Shown here: positions 24,576 through 33,307 of the stretch, one piece after another
Layout: each line of letters starts with the position of its first letter
Numbering within the stretch: position 1 is the stretch's first letter
NCBI GenBank assembly: GCA_963665015.2
Contig: CAXXSY010000003.1
Span: 806,001 to 870,000 of the forward strand
Length of the DNA stretch: 64,000 nt
Origin: G963662655 sp963665015
GTDB taxonomy: Bacteria; Cloacimonadota; Cloacimonadia; Cloacimonadales; JAIOQZ01
Direction of reading: 5' to 3'
The notes under the pieces: model-generated
The model's input: only the letters and a program-made list of their open reading frames with translations
Told to the model about the DNA's origin: nothing
The model's database searches: none
Made by a program: the position numbers and the translations under genes

Positions 24576-26618
24576 TTACATACGTTTCAATCTGTCAATG
24601 ATCGTGGTCAGGATCGTATCGGCGGACGAGATCGTTTTCGCGTTCGCCTGAATCGCGCGTTGCGCGATGATCATGTTGGTGAACTCCATGGTCAGATCGA
24701 CGTTGGACGCTTCCAGGTATCCGGATCGGATGGTGCTGGAGGCGTTGCTGCCGCCCCAGTTGATGATGGGATTGCCGGTCGCGGAATTCTCGGAGTAGAG
24801 GCTGTCGCCTTCCTTCTTGAGTCCGCCCTGATTGGTGAAGGTTGCCATCGCGATCTGCGCGAGGGTCTTGCTTTGACCGTTGGTGTAGAATCCTGTGATA
24901 ACGCCCATTTCGTCCACGCTGATGTTGGAGAGCTGTCCGAGTGTGTAGCCGTCCTGCTCGATCGCGATGGTCGTGCTGGGTGAGGAGAACTGGGTGATTC
25001 CGTCGAACGCGCCCGAGGTGCCGGCGTTGAAACGGATGTTCACTTCCTGTGCTCCATCGACATTGAAGGTCAGAGCTTCGCCGTTTGTATAGAGGAATTC
25101 CTTGAGGGATCCGTCTTCGTTAAAGGAGACCGTACCTGAGTTTCCGGCGGTGGGGTTGATTTCGCCGTTGTCGATCACGACTTCCCAGCTCCAGAAGTTG
25201 CTGCCGGGGGTGTTGTCCTGGGTGAAGTTCACAACGAGGTTGTGTTCCGCGCCCTGGCTGTCGTAAACGGTGATTTCGGTCGAGTGTTCGCCGGTTGCAC
25301 CGTTGACTACTTCGCTCATGGAGGGAAGCGAGACGCTGGTTGCGTTGGTTCCGTTGACGGTGTTGAACGCGAGATCGAGTCCGCAGCCGGTGAAGGATGT
25401 GATCGACGAAGTCACGTTCGCGCCCGTATCGTTGTTGGTGAATACGAGCTGGCCGTTGGCGAGGGTCGCGGTCACGCCGGTGAAGGCGTTGTTGATGGTG
25501 CTGATCAGGTCGCCGACGGTGGTTCCGTCGGTTCCATAGACGAAGTTGAGGTTGACCGCGCTACCGTCCGCGTCGGTACCCGCGATGGTGATCGTGGTGT
25601 CGGGCGGGATGGTCGCGCCGTCGATGCTGGCCAGGTCGGTTGACGTGGTCGCGTTATCGGCGCCGGTGTTGGTTGTCCAGGCGGTTGCCGCGGTGTGGGT
25701 CTGGGCGGTCGCTTCGACGGTATCCGGCGGGATCAGTGCGAAGCTGAAGTCGTTGGGGCCGGCTTCGTTGGCTGTGAAGCGCAGATAGCCATTGTCATCG
25801 ACGATGACGGTTGCGCCCGTGCTGTCGCCGGAGTTGAAAGCGGTGTTGATCGCGGTGACCAGGTCTTGCAGGGTAGTTCCCGTGGATCCGTAGGTGAAAT
25901 CGACCGTGATGGCGTTTCCGTCGCGATCGGTACCGGTGATCTGGATCACGTCGCCGTTCTGGATGTTGACGCCGTCGATGCTCGACAGGTCGATTGAGCT
26001 GAGGTTGCCGGAGCCGTTGATGGCGTCTCCGTCGATCTCGAGCGGGGAATCGGAGAGCCACTGCTCCGTGGTGGCGGCTTCGCGGTTGAGGTTACAGTAT
26101 AGATCGACGTTTTCGGTGGCGTGCGCCGGGTCTTTCTTACCGAATGGAAGGACGATGTTTTCGAGCGAGGTCGAAGAGGTGAGGGTACCGTCTTCGTCCG
26201 CCATGCGGCCCTGCACGAAGTACTGACCGCCCTGGGCGATGATCATGCCGTTGCTGTCGATCTGGAACGCTCCTGCCCGGGTAAAGTAGCGTGAGCTTCC
26301 GTCGCCGACGATGAAGAAGCCGTCGCCGTTGATGGCCAGATCGGTGGACATACCGGTCGCTTCGAGAGCGCCGGAATTGAAGTTGGTATCGATGCTGGAG
26401 ATGCGGGTACCCAGTCCGATCTGGACTGGATTGACGCCGCCGAAATTCCCGGAGGAACCGCGGGCGTCGGAAAGGGTCTGTGAGAATGTATCCGCAAAGG
26501 TGATGCGTCCGGACTTGTAGCCGGTTGTGTTCACGTTGGCAATGTTGTTGGCGATTACATCCATGTACGCCTGTTGGGTCGTTACTCCGGATACACCGGA
26601 AAACAGTGATCTAAGCAT
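24576..26618 (-). CDS. Flagellar hook protein FlgE
   Basis: The 680-residue hook protein is long for FlgE (400-450 in enterics). It has the N-terminal rod/hook signature MLRSLFSGVSGVTTQQAYMDVIANNIANVNTTGYKSGRITFADTFSQ and the C-terminal ASNVDLTMEFTNMIIAQRAIQANAKTISSADTILTTIIDRLKRM. The middle contains two related insert domains (SSIDGVNIQNGDVIQITGTDRDGNAITVDFTYG and ASIDGATIPPDTTITIAGTDADGSAVNLNFVYG), apparently a duplication. These would form outer hook-surface domains. It is exported by the flagellar type III system and polymerises into the hook. The gene sits directly after flgD and flg_new, as expected. A nested inverted repeat lies in its leader. Confidence 0.95.
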   Translation of the reverse strand: MLRSLFSGVSGVTTQQAYMDVIANNIANVNTTGYKSGRITFADTFSQTLSDARGSSGNFGGVNPVQIGLGTRISSIDTNFNSGALEATGMSTDLAINGDGFFIVGDGSSRYFTRAGAFQIDSNGMIIAQGGQYFVQGRMADEDGTLTSSTSLENIVLPFGKKDPAHATENVDLYCNLNREAATTEQWLSDSPLEIDGDAINGSGNLSSIDLSSIDGVNIQNGDVIQITGTDRDGNAITVDFTYGSTGTTLQDLVTAINTAFNSGDSTGATVIVDDNGYLRFTANEAGPNDFSFALIPPDTVEATAQTHTAATAWTTNTGADNATTSTDLASIDGATIPPDTTITIAGTDADGSAVNLNFVYGTDGTTVGDLISTINNAFTGVTATLANGQLVFTNNDTGANVTSSITSFTGCGLDLAFNTVNGTNATSVSLPSMSEVVNGATGEHSTEITVYDSQGAEHNLVVNFTQDNTPGSNFWSWEVVIDNGEINPTAGNSGTVSFNEDGSLKEFLYTNGEALTFNVDGAQEVNIRFNAGTSGAFDGITQFSSPSTTIAIEQDGYTLGQLSNISVDEMGVITGFYTNGQSKTLAQIAMATFTNQGGLKKEGDSLYSENSATGNPIINWGGSNASSTIRSGYLEASNVDLTMEFTNMIIAQRAIQANAKTISSADTILTTIIDRLKRM

Positions 26619-26627
26619 AACACGCTC

Positions 26628-26679
26628 CTTGTGTCTTAGCTATATGTTCAGCGCGTCAATCGGTCGGCGCTGACACAAG
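26628..26679 (-). promoter_or_regulatory. Nested inverted repeat in the flgE leader
   Basis: CTTGTGTC (26628-26635) pairs with GACACAAG (26672-26679), and inside it CAGCGC pairs with GCGCTG. The structure lies just upstream of the flgE ribosome-binding site (AAGGAGCGTG), so it could tune hook-protein translation or act as an mRNA processing site. Confidence 0.45.
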
Positions 26680-26706
26680 GGCCTCCTCTGCGAGGTCCAG
26701 CCCGGG

Positions 26707-27093
26707 TTACAACAGCATGGCGCTGTCTATGTTCGTGAAAACGTTGCTGTGGGCTTCGTCAACGGCGGTAATGACGGTTCGGTTCGGAACGCTTACCACG
26801 TACGAGACGTTGTCCATGACGATGAGTGATTCTTTGCCGCCCTTTTCGGCGATCTGGTCCAACGCGCCTTCGAGACGCGCGATGTCTTCCGGTTCCAGGT
26901 TGATGTTTCGTTCCAGGAGCCTTGATTGTGCGTGAGCCGAGAATTGGAGGTTCTGCGATCTCAGTTTGTCCTGGAGTATCTGCTCGAATTGCGTTTGACG
27001 GCGTTTTTGTTCGAGCGTTTGATTTTGCCGTACGCGATCGGGCTGTACTCCCGGGATGCGGGGATCAATCTGCTGAGTTACTCGTTGCAACAT
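26707..27093 (-). CDS. Flagellar operon protein, TIGR02530 (flg_new) family
   Basis: The 128-residue protein matches the TIGR02530 flagellar operon family. It has an N-terminal glutamine-rich region and the conserved core FSAHAQSRLLERNINLEPEDIARLEGALDQIAEKGGKESLIVMDNVSYVVSVPNRTVITAVD. It is typically encoded between flgD and flgE in Firmicutes, spirochaetes and related bacteria, exactly as here. Its biochemical role is not established. Confidence 0.85.
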   Translation of the reverse strand: MLQRVTQQIDPRIPGVQPDRVRQNQTLEQKRRQTQFEQILQDKLRSQNLQFSAHAQSRLLERNINLEPEDIARLEGALDQIAEKGGKESLIVMDNVSYVVSVPNRTVITAVDEAHSNVFTNIDSAMLL

Positions 27094-27103
27094 GATCCAC
27101 TCC

Positions 27104-27811
27104 TCAGTTGTTGTTTGCGACCTCGGTCGGATCGACGATGGTGCCGTCAGCGTTCGAGTCGAGTATCGAGATGACGTCTCCCAGGTTGACCCTCTGACCG
27201 TTGATCATGAAGTAGGGTGATCCGTTTTCGTAGGTGATTCCCTGGATCATTCCGACGGTGTAGGTATAGGCTTTGACCTTATCGCCGTCCGCGTCGAGCG
27301 CTTCCACCTCGAAGGTGTAGTGACCCGAATCGACGGTGTTGCCGAAGTTGTCTCTGCCGTCCCATGAGAATGAGTTTTCACCAGCTTGGTGGTAGCCTGC
27401 GTCGATGGTTCGAACCAGGTTTTCGGATTCGTCATAGACGCTGATGGTCACATTTGCCGCGCCGAAGGTCTCGTACGACAGCTCCGTGTTGTCCCCATTG
27501 ACGGAGACCCCGTTACCGTAAGCTTTGGCGCCCTTTCCGATCAGGGACGTCATGAAGGAGTTGTTCAAGGATTGATCCAGCAGGAGGCTGCTTTCCAGCG
27601 TCTCCTGGATGTTGTTCAGTGTTTCGAGCGAACTGTACTGGGCGAGTTGCGCTGCCATCTCCGTGTTGTTCATCGGTTCGAGCGGGTCCTGATATTGCAA
27701 CTGGGTGACGAGCAGCTCGAGAAAATCATCCTTGGACATCGTGCCGTTCGATACGGTTGTTTGGGAAAAGGCATCCGCTACCGAATTCGAGATTCCTACG
27801 ATATCACTCAT
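27104..27811 (-). CDS. Hook-capping protein FlgD
   Basis: The 235-residue FlgD has the N-terminal motif SKDDFLELLVTQLQYQDPLEPMNNTEMAAQLAQYSSLETL. A central FlgD Ig-like domain follows (VTISVYDESENLVRTIDAGYHQAGENSFSWDGRDNFGNTVDSGHYTFEVEALD), with Tudor-like flanks. It caps the growing hook and guides FlgE assembly. The Ig-like part is the same fold as the sorting domain of the exported protein at 706-1314. Confidence 0.93.
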   Translation of the reverse strand: MSDIVGISNSVADAFSQTTVSNGTMSKDDFLELLVTQLQYQDPLEPMNNTEMAAQLAQYSSLETLNNIQETLESSLLLDQSLNNSFMTSLIGKGAKAYGNGVSVNGDNTELSYETFGAANVTISVYDESENLVRTIDAGYHQAGENSFSWDGRDNFGNTVDSGHYTFEVEALDADGDKVKAYTYTVGMIQGITYENGSPYFMINGQRVNLGDVISILDSNADGTIVDPTEVANNN

Positions 27812-27821
27812 ACATACCTCC

Positions 27822-29726
27822 TCAGGCTACGTAATCGATTGTGTTGTAGCCGGTTTGTTTCGAAATTCTGCCGGGTTTCGCCTGAAGTTTTTCGATCGGT
27901 GCCGTAGTGGCCCTTTGTCTCGCGAAATTCCGGGGTTGTTGTTCGTTTCTTCTGCGATGTTGTCTGTCATAATCGTACGATACTTGTACGTCCTCATAAC
28001 CGAGTCGGGAAAAATGTTCCTGAAGACCCTTCATGGCGTCTTGCAGGTATTTCATCTTCTCGCTGTCTTCCGCAACGAGCAGAATCTGGAGTTTTCCGTT
28101 TTCCGATTCGAGAACGGTCTGGACGCGACCGGTCTCTTCGTGCGTCATTTCGAATTTCACCCAGTTCTTGGCGGCGGTGGTGCCGGTCTCGAACTCCTTC
28201 AGTTCCTGCATCGCTTTCTGCAGGAATTCACTGTTGAAAGATTGTGGCACGGGCGTTTGCTGTGGCGTCGCGATGCGACTGGCGGATGGTTGCTGAGCGA
28301 CCTGCTCGATCGTCTGTAATCCCGGTTCGTTCGGCTGCTTTGTCGTAGTCCGGTTTTCCTGTCGCGGCGTTTCGCTTCGCGCATTTTGATCGTTCGTGTC
28401 GGGTTGCTGCGAATCGTTTCGCGGATTTTTTTCCGACGTGACCGGCTCTTCGAGCGGGTTTTCCGCGCGCTGTGTGTCGGACGGTGTTGTTTTCGTCGTT
28501 GCCGCACTGACAGGCTGATCCGAACGGGACGATCCCGTTGTGGGCGCTTTAGTCTCGATGTTGCCGACGATTTTCTCCGCTTGAACCGGCGCTTTCGCTT
28601 CGAGGTCCGGCTTGAATCCCTTTTCAGGTATATTACGGTTATCACCCGGCTTCTCGACCGGCTGCTCGGTGGCAACCTTCGGTTCGATGGTTTCGCTGTT
28701 CGTGATCACGGGTCGTCTGACGATGGTCTGCTGCTTCTCGGTCGGCTGCTCGGTGGCAATCTTCGGCTCGATGGTCTCGCTGTTGGTGTTCACGGGTCGT
28801 CTGACGAAGGTCTGCTGTTTCTCGTTCGGCTGCTCGGTGGCAATCTTCGGTTCGATAGTCTCGCTGTTCGTGGTCACGGGACGCCTGACGATGGTCTGCT
28901 GTTTCTCGTTCGGCTGCTCGGTGGCAACCTTCGGCTCGATGGTTTCGCTGTTCGTGATCACGGGTCGTCTGACGATGGTCTGCTGTTTCTCGGTCGGCTG
29001 CTCGGTTCTTGGACTGCCGTTTTCAACCGGGTCCTCCTCACGTGCAGGAACATCCGAGCGGTCATGACTTCTCGGATTTCGGTTCATGCCGGCGTAGCGT
29101 TCGGCTTGCTCCGACTTCTCGGGCGCAACCTTGCTCAGCGTGAACAACTCAGGCACGGTTTTGGGCCGTTGCGTTTCGACCGTCGGCTGCTTTCCTTCGG
29201 GCTTATCGATCTGCGTGGAGGATTTCACAGTGCCAGCGTTCTTCGGCGCATCGTTCTGCTTCCCTGGAAATACGGTTACATGCTTGTCTGAATGGCTACT
29301 GGATACGGATTCTTCCGAACTCGATTTCACGATTTTTACACCGCTGTTCGTTTGTCTGGAGAGAATATCGGCAGGATTCAGGACATACGCCGATTCGGTG
29401 GTCGCTTCCCGATATTGTCTTTTCGATTTGGGATTGAGCCCCGTACCGAATTCTTCCATGATCGAGAGTATATCGTATCTATCGTTGGGGGGCTGCTTCT
29501 TCGCTGCTTCATGGCGATTCGGAAGCGTGACGGCGGTGCCTTTGCCTTGGTCGGTCGGACCGGTAGTCTTCTTTTTCGCAGACTGGATCGTGGACACGCT
29601 CTTTGTGTTGTTGGGCGTAATCTTTGTAATGATATTGAAGAAATGGGTGCTCTTCGCGTCTTTTTTCGCGTTCGTTCGGGATTTCAGCAGCATCGGCTGA
29701 AGCGCAGTGATTCCCGCTTGCTTCAT
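27822..29726 (-). CDS. Flagellar hook-length control protein FliK
   Basis: The 634-residue protein has the FliK position (between motE/fliJ and flgD) and layout. A low-complexity, polar N-terminal and middle part acts as the molecular ruler, and the C-terminal region (residues about 525-600) contains WVKFEMTHEETGRVQTVLESENGKLQILLVAEDSEKM, a Flg_hook-like fold. The middle has four tandem 28-residue repeats (described separately). Overall conservation of FliK is low, so assignment rests on context plus the C-terminal domain. Ruler length sets hook length, so changes in the repeat number could alter it. The ATG overlaps the motE-like stop by 4 bp. Confidence 0.75.
   Translation of the reverse strand: MKQAGITALQPMLLKSRTNAKKDAKSTHFFNIITKITPNNTKSVSTIQSAKKKTTGPTDQGKGTAVTLPNRHEAAKKQPPNDRYDILSIMEEFGTGLNPKSKRQYREATTESAYVLNPADILSRQTNSGVKIVKSSSEESVSSSHSDKHVTVFPGKQNDAPKNAGTVKSSTQIDKPEGKQPTVETQRPKTVPELFTLSKVAPEKSEQAERYAGMNRNPRSHDRSDVPAREEDPVENGSPRTEQPTEKQQTIVRRPVITNSETIEPKVATEQPNEKQQTIVRRPVTTNSETIEPKIATEQPNEKQQTFVRRPVNTNSETIEPKIATEQPTEKQQTIVRRPVITNSETIEPKVATEQPVEKPGDNRNIPEKGFKPDLEAKAPVQAEKIVGNIETKAPTTGSSRSDQPVSAATTKTTPSDTQRAENPLEEPVTSEKNPRNDSQQPDTNDQNARSETPRQENRTTTKQPNEPGLQTIEQVAQQPSASRIATPQQTPVPQSFNSEFLQKAMQELKEFETGTTAAKNWVKFEMTHEETGRVQTVLESENGKLQILLVAEDSEKMKYLQDAMKGLQEHFSRLGYEDVQVSYDYDRQHRRRNEQQPRNFARQRATTAPIEKLQAKPGRISKQTGYNTIDYVA
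28669..29006 (-). repeat. Tandem 84-bp repeats inside fliK
   Basis: Four in-frame 84-bp units, each encoding a 28-residue repeat of the form EQP(T/N)EKQQT(I/F)VRRPV, then TNSETIEPK(V/I)AT, followed by a partial fifth. Units differ at only a few positions, indicating recent expansion or gene conversion. Confidence 0.85.
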
Positions 29727-30436
29727 TGCGACTCCGTCATCTTGCGAACGATGATCGTCGCGCGCGGATTGGGAAGGACTTCCATGATCTTGGCGCGTTT
29801 TCGTTCGCTCATAAGTTTCAGGATTCTGATAATCTTGTCGTCCGGCAGCGCCAGCATCTTCTCGACTGCGCTTTCCGGGTCCATGGCCTCGAATGTCTCA
29901 GCCACCATTTTCAGGCTCTTCATGCTTTCTTGTTGGGATTGCTCGTCCTGTGCCTTCTGGTTCACGTTACGGATTTGGGAAATATTTTCCTCAAGCTCCT
30001 TGATTTTCTGGTTCAGCCGGACGATGGTGTTGTCCCTGGTGCGCATATCGCTCTGCTGCTTGTTGATGCGGCGAATGTATCGCTGCTGACTCGCGGCGAG
30101 CGTATCGACCTGCGCGATCAGGTCATGCAGCGTCGAATCGATCTCGGCAGGCGAGTAGTCGTGGATTTTTCCGTCGGAGTAAATCTGGATCAGCCGTTTG
30201 CGGAGTTGCATCAGGTTGTTGTATTCCTCGAGTGGCTGTGACGAGCCGTCGATGGTCGCGATGGTGGTGTCGATAAGGGTCGAATCGACGGACTCTTCCG
30301 CAACGAGTGTGGAATCGGCCTGTGCCATCTGTTCCCCGGTACCCATGATCCGGTCTTTCAGCAGAAAGAAGATCGTGCCGTTGATCAGGATGAACGAAAC
30401 GACGAATACGCCGACATATACCAGAATATCTTTCAT
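29723..30436 (-). CDS. MotE-like flagellar protein (MgtE-N-like domain)
   Basis: The 237-residue protein has one N-terminal transmembrane helix (LVYVGVFVVSFILINGTIFFLL) and a periplasmic coiled coil (residues about 90-165, SQQRYIRRINKQQSDMRTRDNTIVRLNQKIKELEENI). The C-terminal domain, AETFEAMDPESAVEKMLALPDDKIIRILKLMSERKRAKIMEVL, is the MgtE-N-like domain also found in the flagellar chaperone MotE (FliJ-linked). It lies between fliJ and fliK, the usual place of this gene. MotE supports stator or rod assembly in some bacteria. ATG 30436 overlaps the fliJ stop by one base (TGATG). Confidence 0.75.
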   Translation of the reverse strand: MKDILVYVGVFVVSFILINGTIFFLLKDRIMGTGEQMAQADSTLVAEESVDSTLIDTTIATIDGSSQPLEEYNNLMQLRKRLIQIYSDGKIHDYSPAEIDSTLHDLIAQVDTLAASQQRYIRRINKQQSDMRTRDNTIVRLNQKIKELEENISQIRNVNQKAQDEQSQQESMKSLKMVAETFEAMDPESAVEKMLALPDDKIIRILKLMSERKRAKIMEVLPNPRATIIVRKMTESQ

Positions 30437-30888
30437 CAATACTCCCAAGCGCTTTCTTTGGGTTTCTGCGCCGCGATTTCATCGAGAAAGTCCTGCTCTT
30501 CCTTCTTCAGCTCCTTGTAGTACTCTTCGAGTCTGGATTCCTTGAGCTTCTCGATGGTCTTTTTTTCCCGGGTTTTCTCCAGCAGCTTGTCACGTGCCTG
30601 GCTTTCCTTCACCTGAAGGCTTGAGACCTTGCGACGGGATCCTTCAAAATCGTGTTTCAGGCAATCGACGTAGTTGCTGTGCAGCATGAATTGCGCGGAA
30701 GTCGTTTTTTTCCGGTTCAGCTTCTTCTGTGCATCCAGCTCCTGTCGCAACCGCATTTCGGCCATATCCTTCTCTTTCTCTGCTTCGAGCAGATCGCTTT
30801 GAATCATATAGAGATCCCGCTGAAGGAGCTTCTCCTCCGTTTCCTTGACTTCCATGACTTTCTGGAGTGAGAATTCGAACTTTTTCAT
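30436..30888 (-). CDS. Flagellar export chaperone FliJ
   Basis: The 150-residue protein is a long, highly charged coiled coil beginning MKKFEFSLQKVMEVKETEEKLLQRDLYMIQSDLLEAEKEKDMAEMRL, typical of FliJ, the stalk-like activator of the export ATPase FliI. It is the first gene of the flagellar operon in this window. A sigma54 promoter lies about 60 bp upstream. FliI and FliH, often upstream of fliJ, are not seen here. Confidence 0.82.
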   Translation of the reverse strand: MKKFEFSLQKVMEVKETEEKLLQRDLYMIQSDLLEAEKEKDMAEMRLRQELDAQKKLNRKKTTSAQFMLHSNYVDCLKHDFEGSRRKVSSLQVKESQARDKLLEKTREKKTIEKLKESRLEEYYKELKKEEQDFLDEIAAQKPKESAWEY

Positions 30889-30940
30889 ACTATCACCCGG
30901 TAAAAATTTCCTTTCAAACCTTCGTTCGGGCTGGTATAAC

Positions 30941-30957
30941 GCAATCGGTATGCCAAA
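30941..30957 (-). promoter_or_regulatory. Sigma54 (-24/-12) promoter of the flagellar operon
   Basis: On the minus strand the sequence TTGGCATACCGATTGC has the invariant GG and GC dinucleotides with the exact 10-bp gap. It matches TGGCAC-N5-TTGC at all but one position. It lies about 55 bp upstream of fliJ, directly downstream of a gene for a sigma54 activator. Confidence 0.65.
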
Positions 30958-31010
30958 TGGTGTCGTAGCTGTGGGCTCGGGCTTGACTTCTGAATGTAGC
31001 GCTTGCGGTT

Positions 31011-31060
31011 CTTCCGAATGTTATGTCTGCATGCGAACAAGCGAAACCAACATTCGGAAG
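31011..31060 (-). promoter_or_regulatory. 12-bp inverted repeat upstream of the sigma54 promoter
   Basis: CTTCCGAATGTT (31011-31022) is the exact inverse of AACATTCGGAAG (31049-31060). It lies 55-105 bp upstream of the -24 element, a typical distance for an activator site. It could instead be a weak terminator for the activator gene. Confidence 0.45.
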
Positions 31061-31080
31061 AGTCTCGCTTCGCTAACCTG

Positions 31081-31098
31081 GTATTTGCAAGCAAATAC
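31081..31098 (-). promoter_or_regulatory. Palindrome GTATTTGC-AA-GCAAATAC, candidate activator site
   Basis: A perfect 8-bp inverted repeat with a 2-bp centre lies about 130 bp upstream of the sigma54 promoter. The short centre makes an RNA hairpin unlikely and fits a dimeric Fis-type helix-turn-helix site. Confidence 0.45.
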
Positions 31099-31155
31099 TA
31101 CGGCTTCGCTCGACACATTCAGAAGTTGATTTCGAGTACGTCGGTCGGTATCGGA

Positions 31156-33279
31156 TCAGGGGAGCGATTCGGGGTCGATACTGCGGAGCTTCCTCTGGAT
31201 GGTCGAGTAGGAGATACCGAGGAGCTTGGCGGCGTTGGTCTGGTTGTTGCCGGTTCGTCGAAGCGCTTCGAGAATGAGCTTCTCTTCCATCTCCGCGAGG
31301 GTGCCGAAGAACGTTTCCTGCGTACCGGTCTCAGCCGGAGACTCGCATTCGAAATTGAACAACTCCGGTTCGAGGGTATTGCCCTTGAGCATGATCATCG
31401 CCTTTTCCACCATGTTCTTCATCTCGCGGACGTTCCCGGGGAAGTAGTACTCTTTCAGCTTTTCGAGAAGCAGTGGCGAGTAATCCGGTCTGGGTTTGCG
31501 CAGGATTCGGGCGTATTCCTCAATATAGAATTGCAGGAGCGGCTCGATATCGTCCTGGCGTTCACGCAGCGGCGGGATGTGAATCTCGATCGTGTTGAGC
31601 CGGTACAGGAGATCGGCGCGAAAGATGTTGTCCCTGATCAGCCTGGAGATGTCCTTATTGGTGGCGGCGATGAGCCGGAAGTCGATCTGGATTTCCTGGT
31701 TCGAGCCGACCTTCTTCACCTGCTTGTTTTCGAGCACGCGCAGGAATTTGGCTTGCAGGGCCGGCGGCGTGTCGGCGATTTCATCCAGAAAGAGCGTGCC
31801 GCGATTGGCCTCTTCGATGAATCCGATCTTGTCTCTTACAGCGCCCGTGAAAGCACCTTTGAGGTGCCCGAAGAACTCGCTTTCGACCAGTCCTTCGGGG
31901 ATCGCGCTGCAATTCACCGGCACGAAGAGGTAGTTCTTGCGCTTGCTGGCGTAGTGGATGATATGGGCGATAATCTCTTTGCCCGTTCCGCTTTCTCCCG
32001 TGATCAGTACGCTCGTTTCCGGGTGACTGGCGGCGGTCATGGCGAGGTCGAGGACGTCGCGAATTGCCTTGCTGCAACCGATGAAGTTCATGTTCATGGT
32101 TCGTTTGAGGGCGTCGGAGATCAGGGAATTGTGCCAGCGAGTTTCCTTCAGCTCCTTGGAGGCCTGTTCGAATTTCTGTTGCAGACTGGTGAGTTTATGG
32201 GTGAGTTCCTTGCTGAATGTTTCCTCGCGGTAGCTCACGTATTGTTTGTACAGCTCCAACGCTTCCTTGTAGTGCTGTTGCATTTCCTGCACTCTGCTCA
32301 GCAGTTTGTACGATTCCTGGATTGTCGGTTTTTCGCCGATTGCCTGTGCCAGCTTCAAGCTCTGTGTGAGGTGCCGTTCCGCCTGCTCGAAATCGTTCAT
32401 TTTTTTGTAAACCGTTCCGATGTGTTTGTGGAAAACGGGCAGGTAGCGGGTGAGCTTGAATTTGTGGCAGAGTTTTTGGGCTTCGAGGTATTGCTTCAGG
32501 GCTTGGGGGTAATCCTCCAAGTCCTCGTAAACACCGCCGATGTTGTTGGTCAGCACCGCGATCATGTTGTGGTGGTTGAGCTTTTCCGCGTAGAAGAGCG
32601 ATTCCTGATAGTACTTCAGTGTTTTTTGCGGGTCCTCCTGGCTGTAGGATACCCCGAGGTTGTTCAGGTTTTGCATGAGACCGACAAAGTGATCGGCTTC
32701 CTTCATGATCTCGATCGCCTTCAGGAAATACTCTCTCGATTTTTCCGTCTGGTTCAACGATCCCAGGATTACGCCGATCGCTTCGAACGTGGAGCCGTAG
32801 CCGATAAACGCCGCAGTGCCTTTTACGAGCTGTCCTTTCTCACGAAGGCGCTCGAAATAATCCATCGCTTCCATGTGGCATGAGAGGGCTTTGTCGTGTT
32901 GCCCACGGAATCGGTAGAACGTGCCCCGGGCGACATACGTTTCCGCCAGCATGCTCAGGTTGTTTGTTTGCTTGAAGATCGCGTAGGCTTCGTCGATATC
33001 ACTGAAGGCCTCGTCGATCCTTGCCAGGCGGTTCAGCAGTTTGCCGCGCAGGAGCTTGAGATCGGCGAATTTATCCTGTTTGTTGTTGGCGCGCTGCAGT
33101 TCCAGATTCAAATCGATATAGCGGATCGCTTCTTCGTCCTGAGTTTGGGTGAAGTGGAAACGGGTGAAGTTGTCATAGGCGGTGGTCAGTCGGACATAGT
33201 CTTTGGATCGCTTTGCCTGTTTCAGTTCGTCTTCGAGAGATTCGCGTTGTGCTTGGACATTGATCGCTTGCTGTGTCAT
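31156..33279 (-). CDS. Sigma54 activator with N-terminal TPR sensor domain
   Basis: The 707-residue protein has a long N-terminal TPR superhelix (residues about 1-370, with repeats such as AMDYFERLREKGQL, KTLKYYQESLFYAEKLNH and QALKQYLEAQKLCHKF). A sigma54 AAA+ domain follows, with Walker A GESGTGKE, intact GAFTGA loop, Walker B GTLFLDEIAD and arginine-finger region. The C-terminal Fis-type helix-turn-helix is NQTNAAKLLGISYSTIQRKL. There is no receiver domain, so activity should be controlled by a protein or peptide bound to the TPRs rather than phosphorylation. It ends about 200 bp before the sigma54 promoter of the flagellar operon on the same strand, which makes it the likely flagellar master activator (inference from position). 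Confidence 0.88.
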   Translation of the reverse strand: MTQQAINVQAQRESLEDELKQAKRSKDYVRLTTAYDNFTRFHFTQTQDEEAIRYIDLNLELQRANNKQDKFADLKLLRGKLLNRLARIDEAFSDIDEAYAIFKQTNNLSMLAETYVARGTFYRFRGQHDKALSCHMEAMDYFERLREKGQLVKGTAAFIGYGSTFEAIGVILGSLNQTEKSREYFLKAIEIMKEADHFVGLMQNLNNLGVSYSQEDPQKTLKYYQESLFYAEKLNHHNMIAVLTNNIGGVYEDLEDYPQALKQYLEAQKLCHKFKLTRYLPVFHKHIGTVYKKMNDFEQAERHLTQSLKLAQAIGEKPTIQESYKLLSRVQEMQQHYKEALELYKQYVSYREETFSKELTHKLTSLQQKFEQASKELKETRWHNSLISDALKRTMNMNFIGCSKAIRDVLDLAMTAASHPETSVLITGESGTGKEIIAHIIHYASKRKNYLFVPVNCSAIPEGLVESEFFGHLKGAFTGAVRDKIGFIEEANRGTLFLDEIADTPPALQAKFLRVLENKQVKKVGSNQEIQIDFRLIAATNKDISRLIRDNIFRADLLYRLNTIEIHIPPLRERQDDIEPLLQFYIEEYARILRKPRPDYSPLLLEKLKEYYFPGNVREMKNMVEKAMIMLKGNTLEPELFNFECESPAETGTQETFFGTLAEMEEKLILEALRRTGNNQTNAAKLLGISYSTIQRKLRSIDPESLP

Positions 33280-33307
33280 GTTTCATCCCGGTGAATTTTT
33301 AGGCTCC

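Noticed and set aside
31003..32883. 626-codon plus-strand open frame
   Set aside because: It is antisense to the TPR-sigma54 activator, whose AAA+ motifs and Fis domain are unmistakable. The antisense product is low in complexity with no domain or ribosome-binding site.
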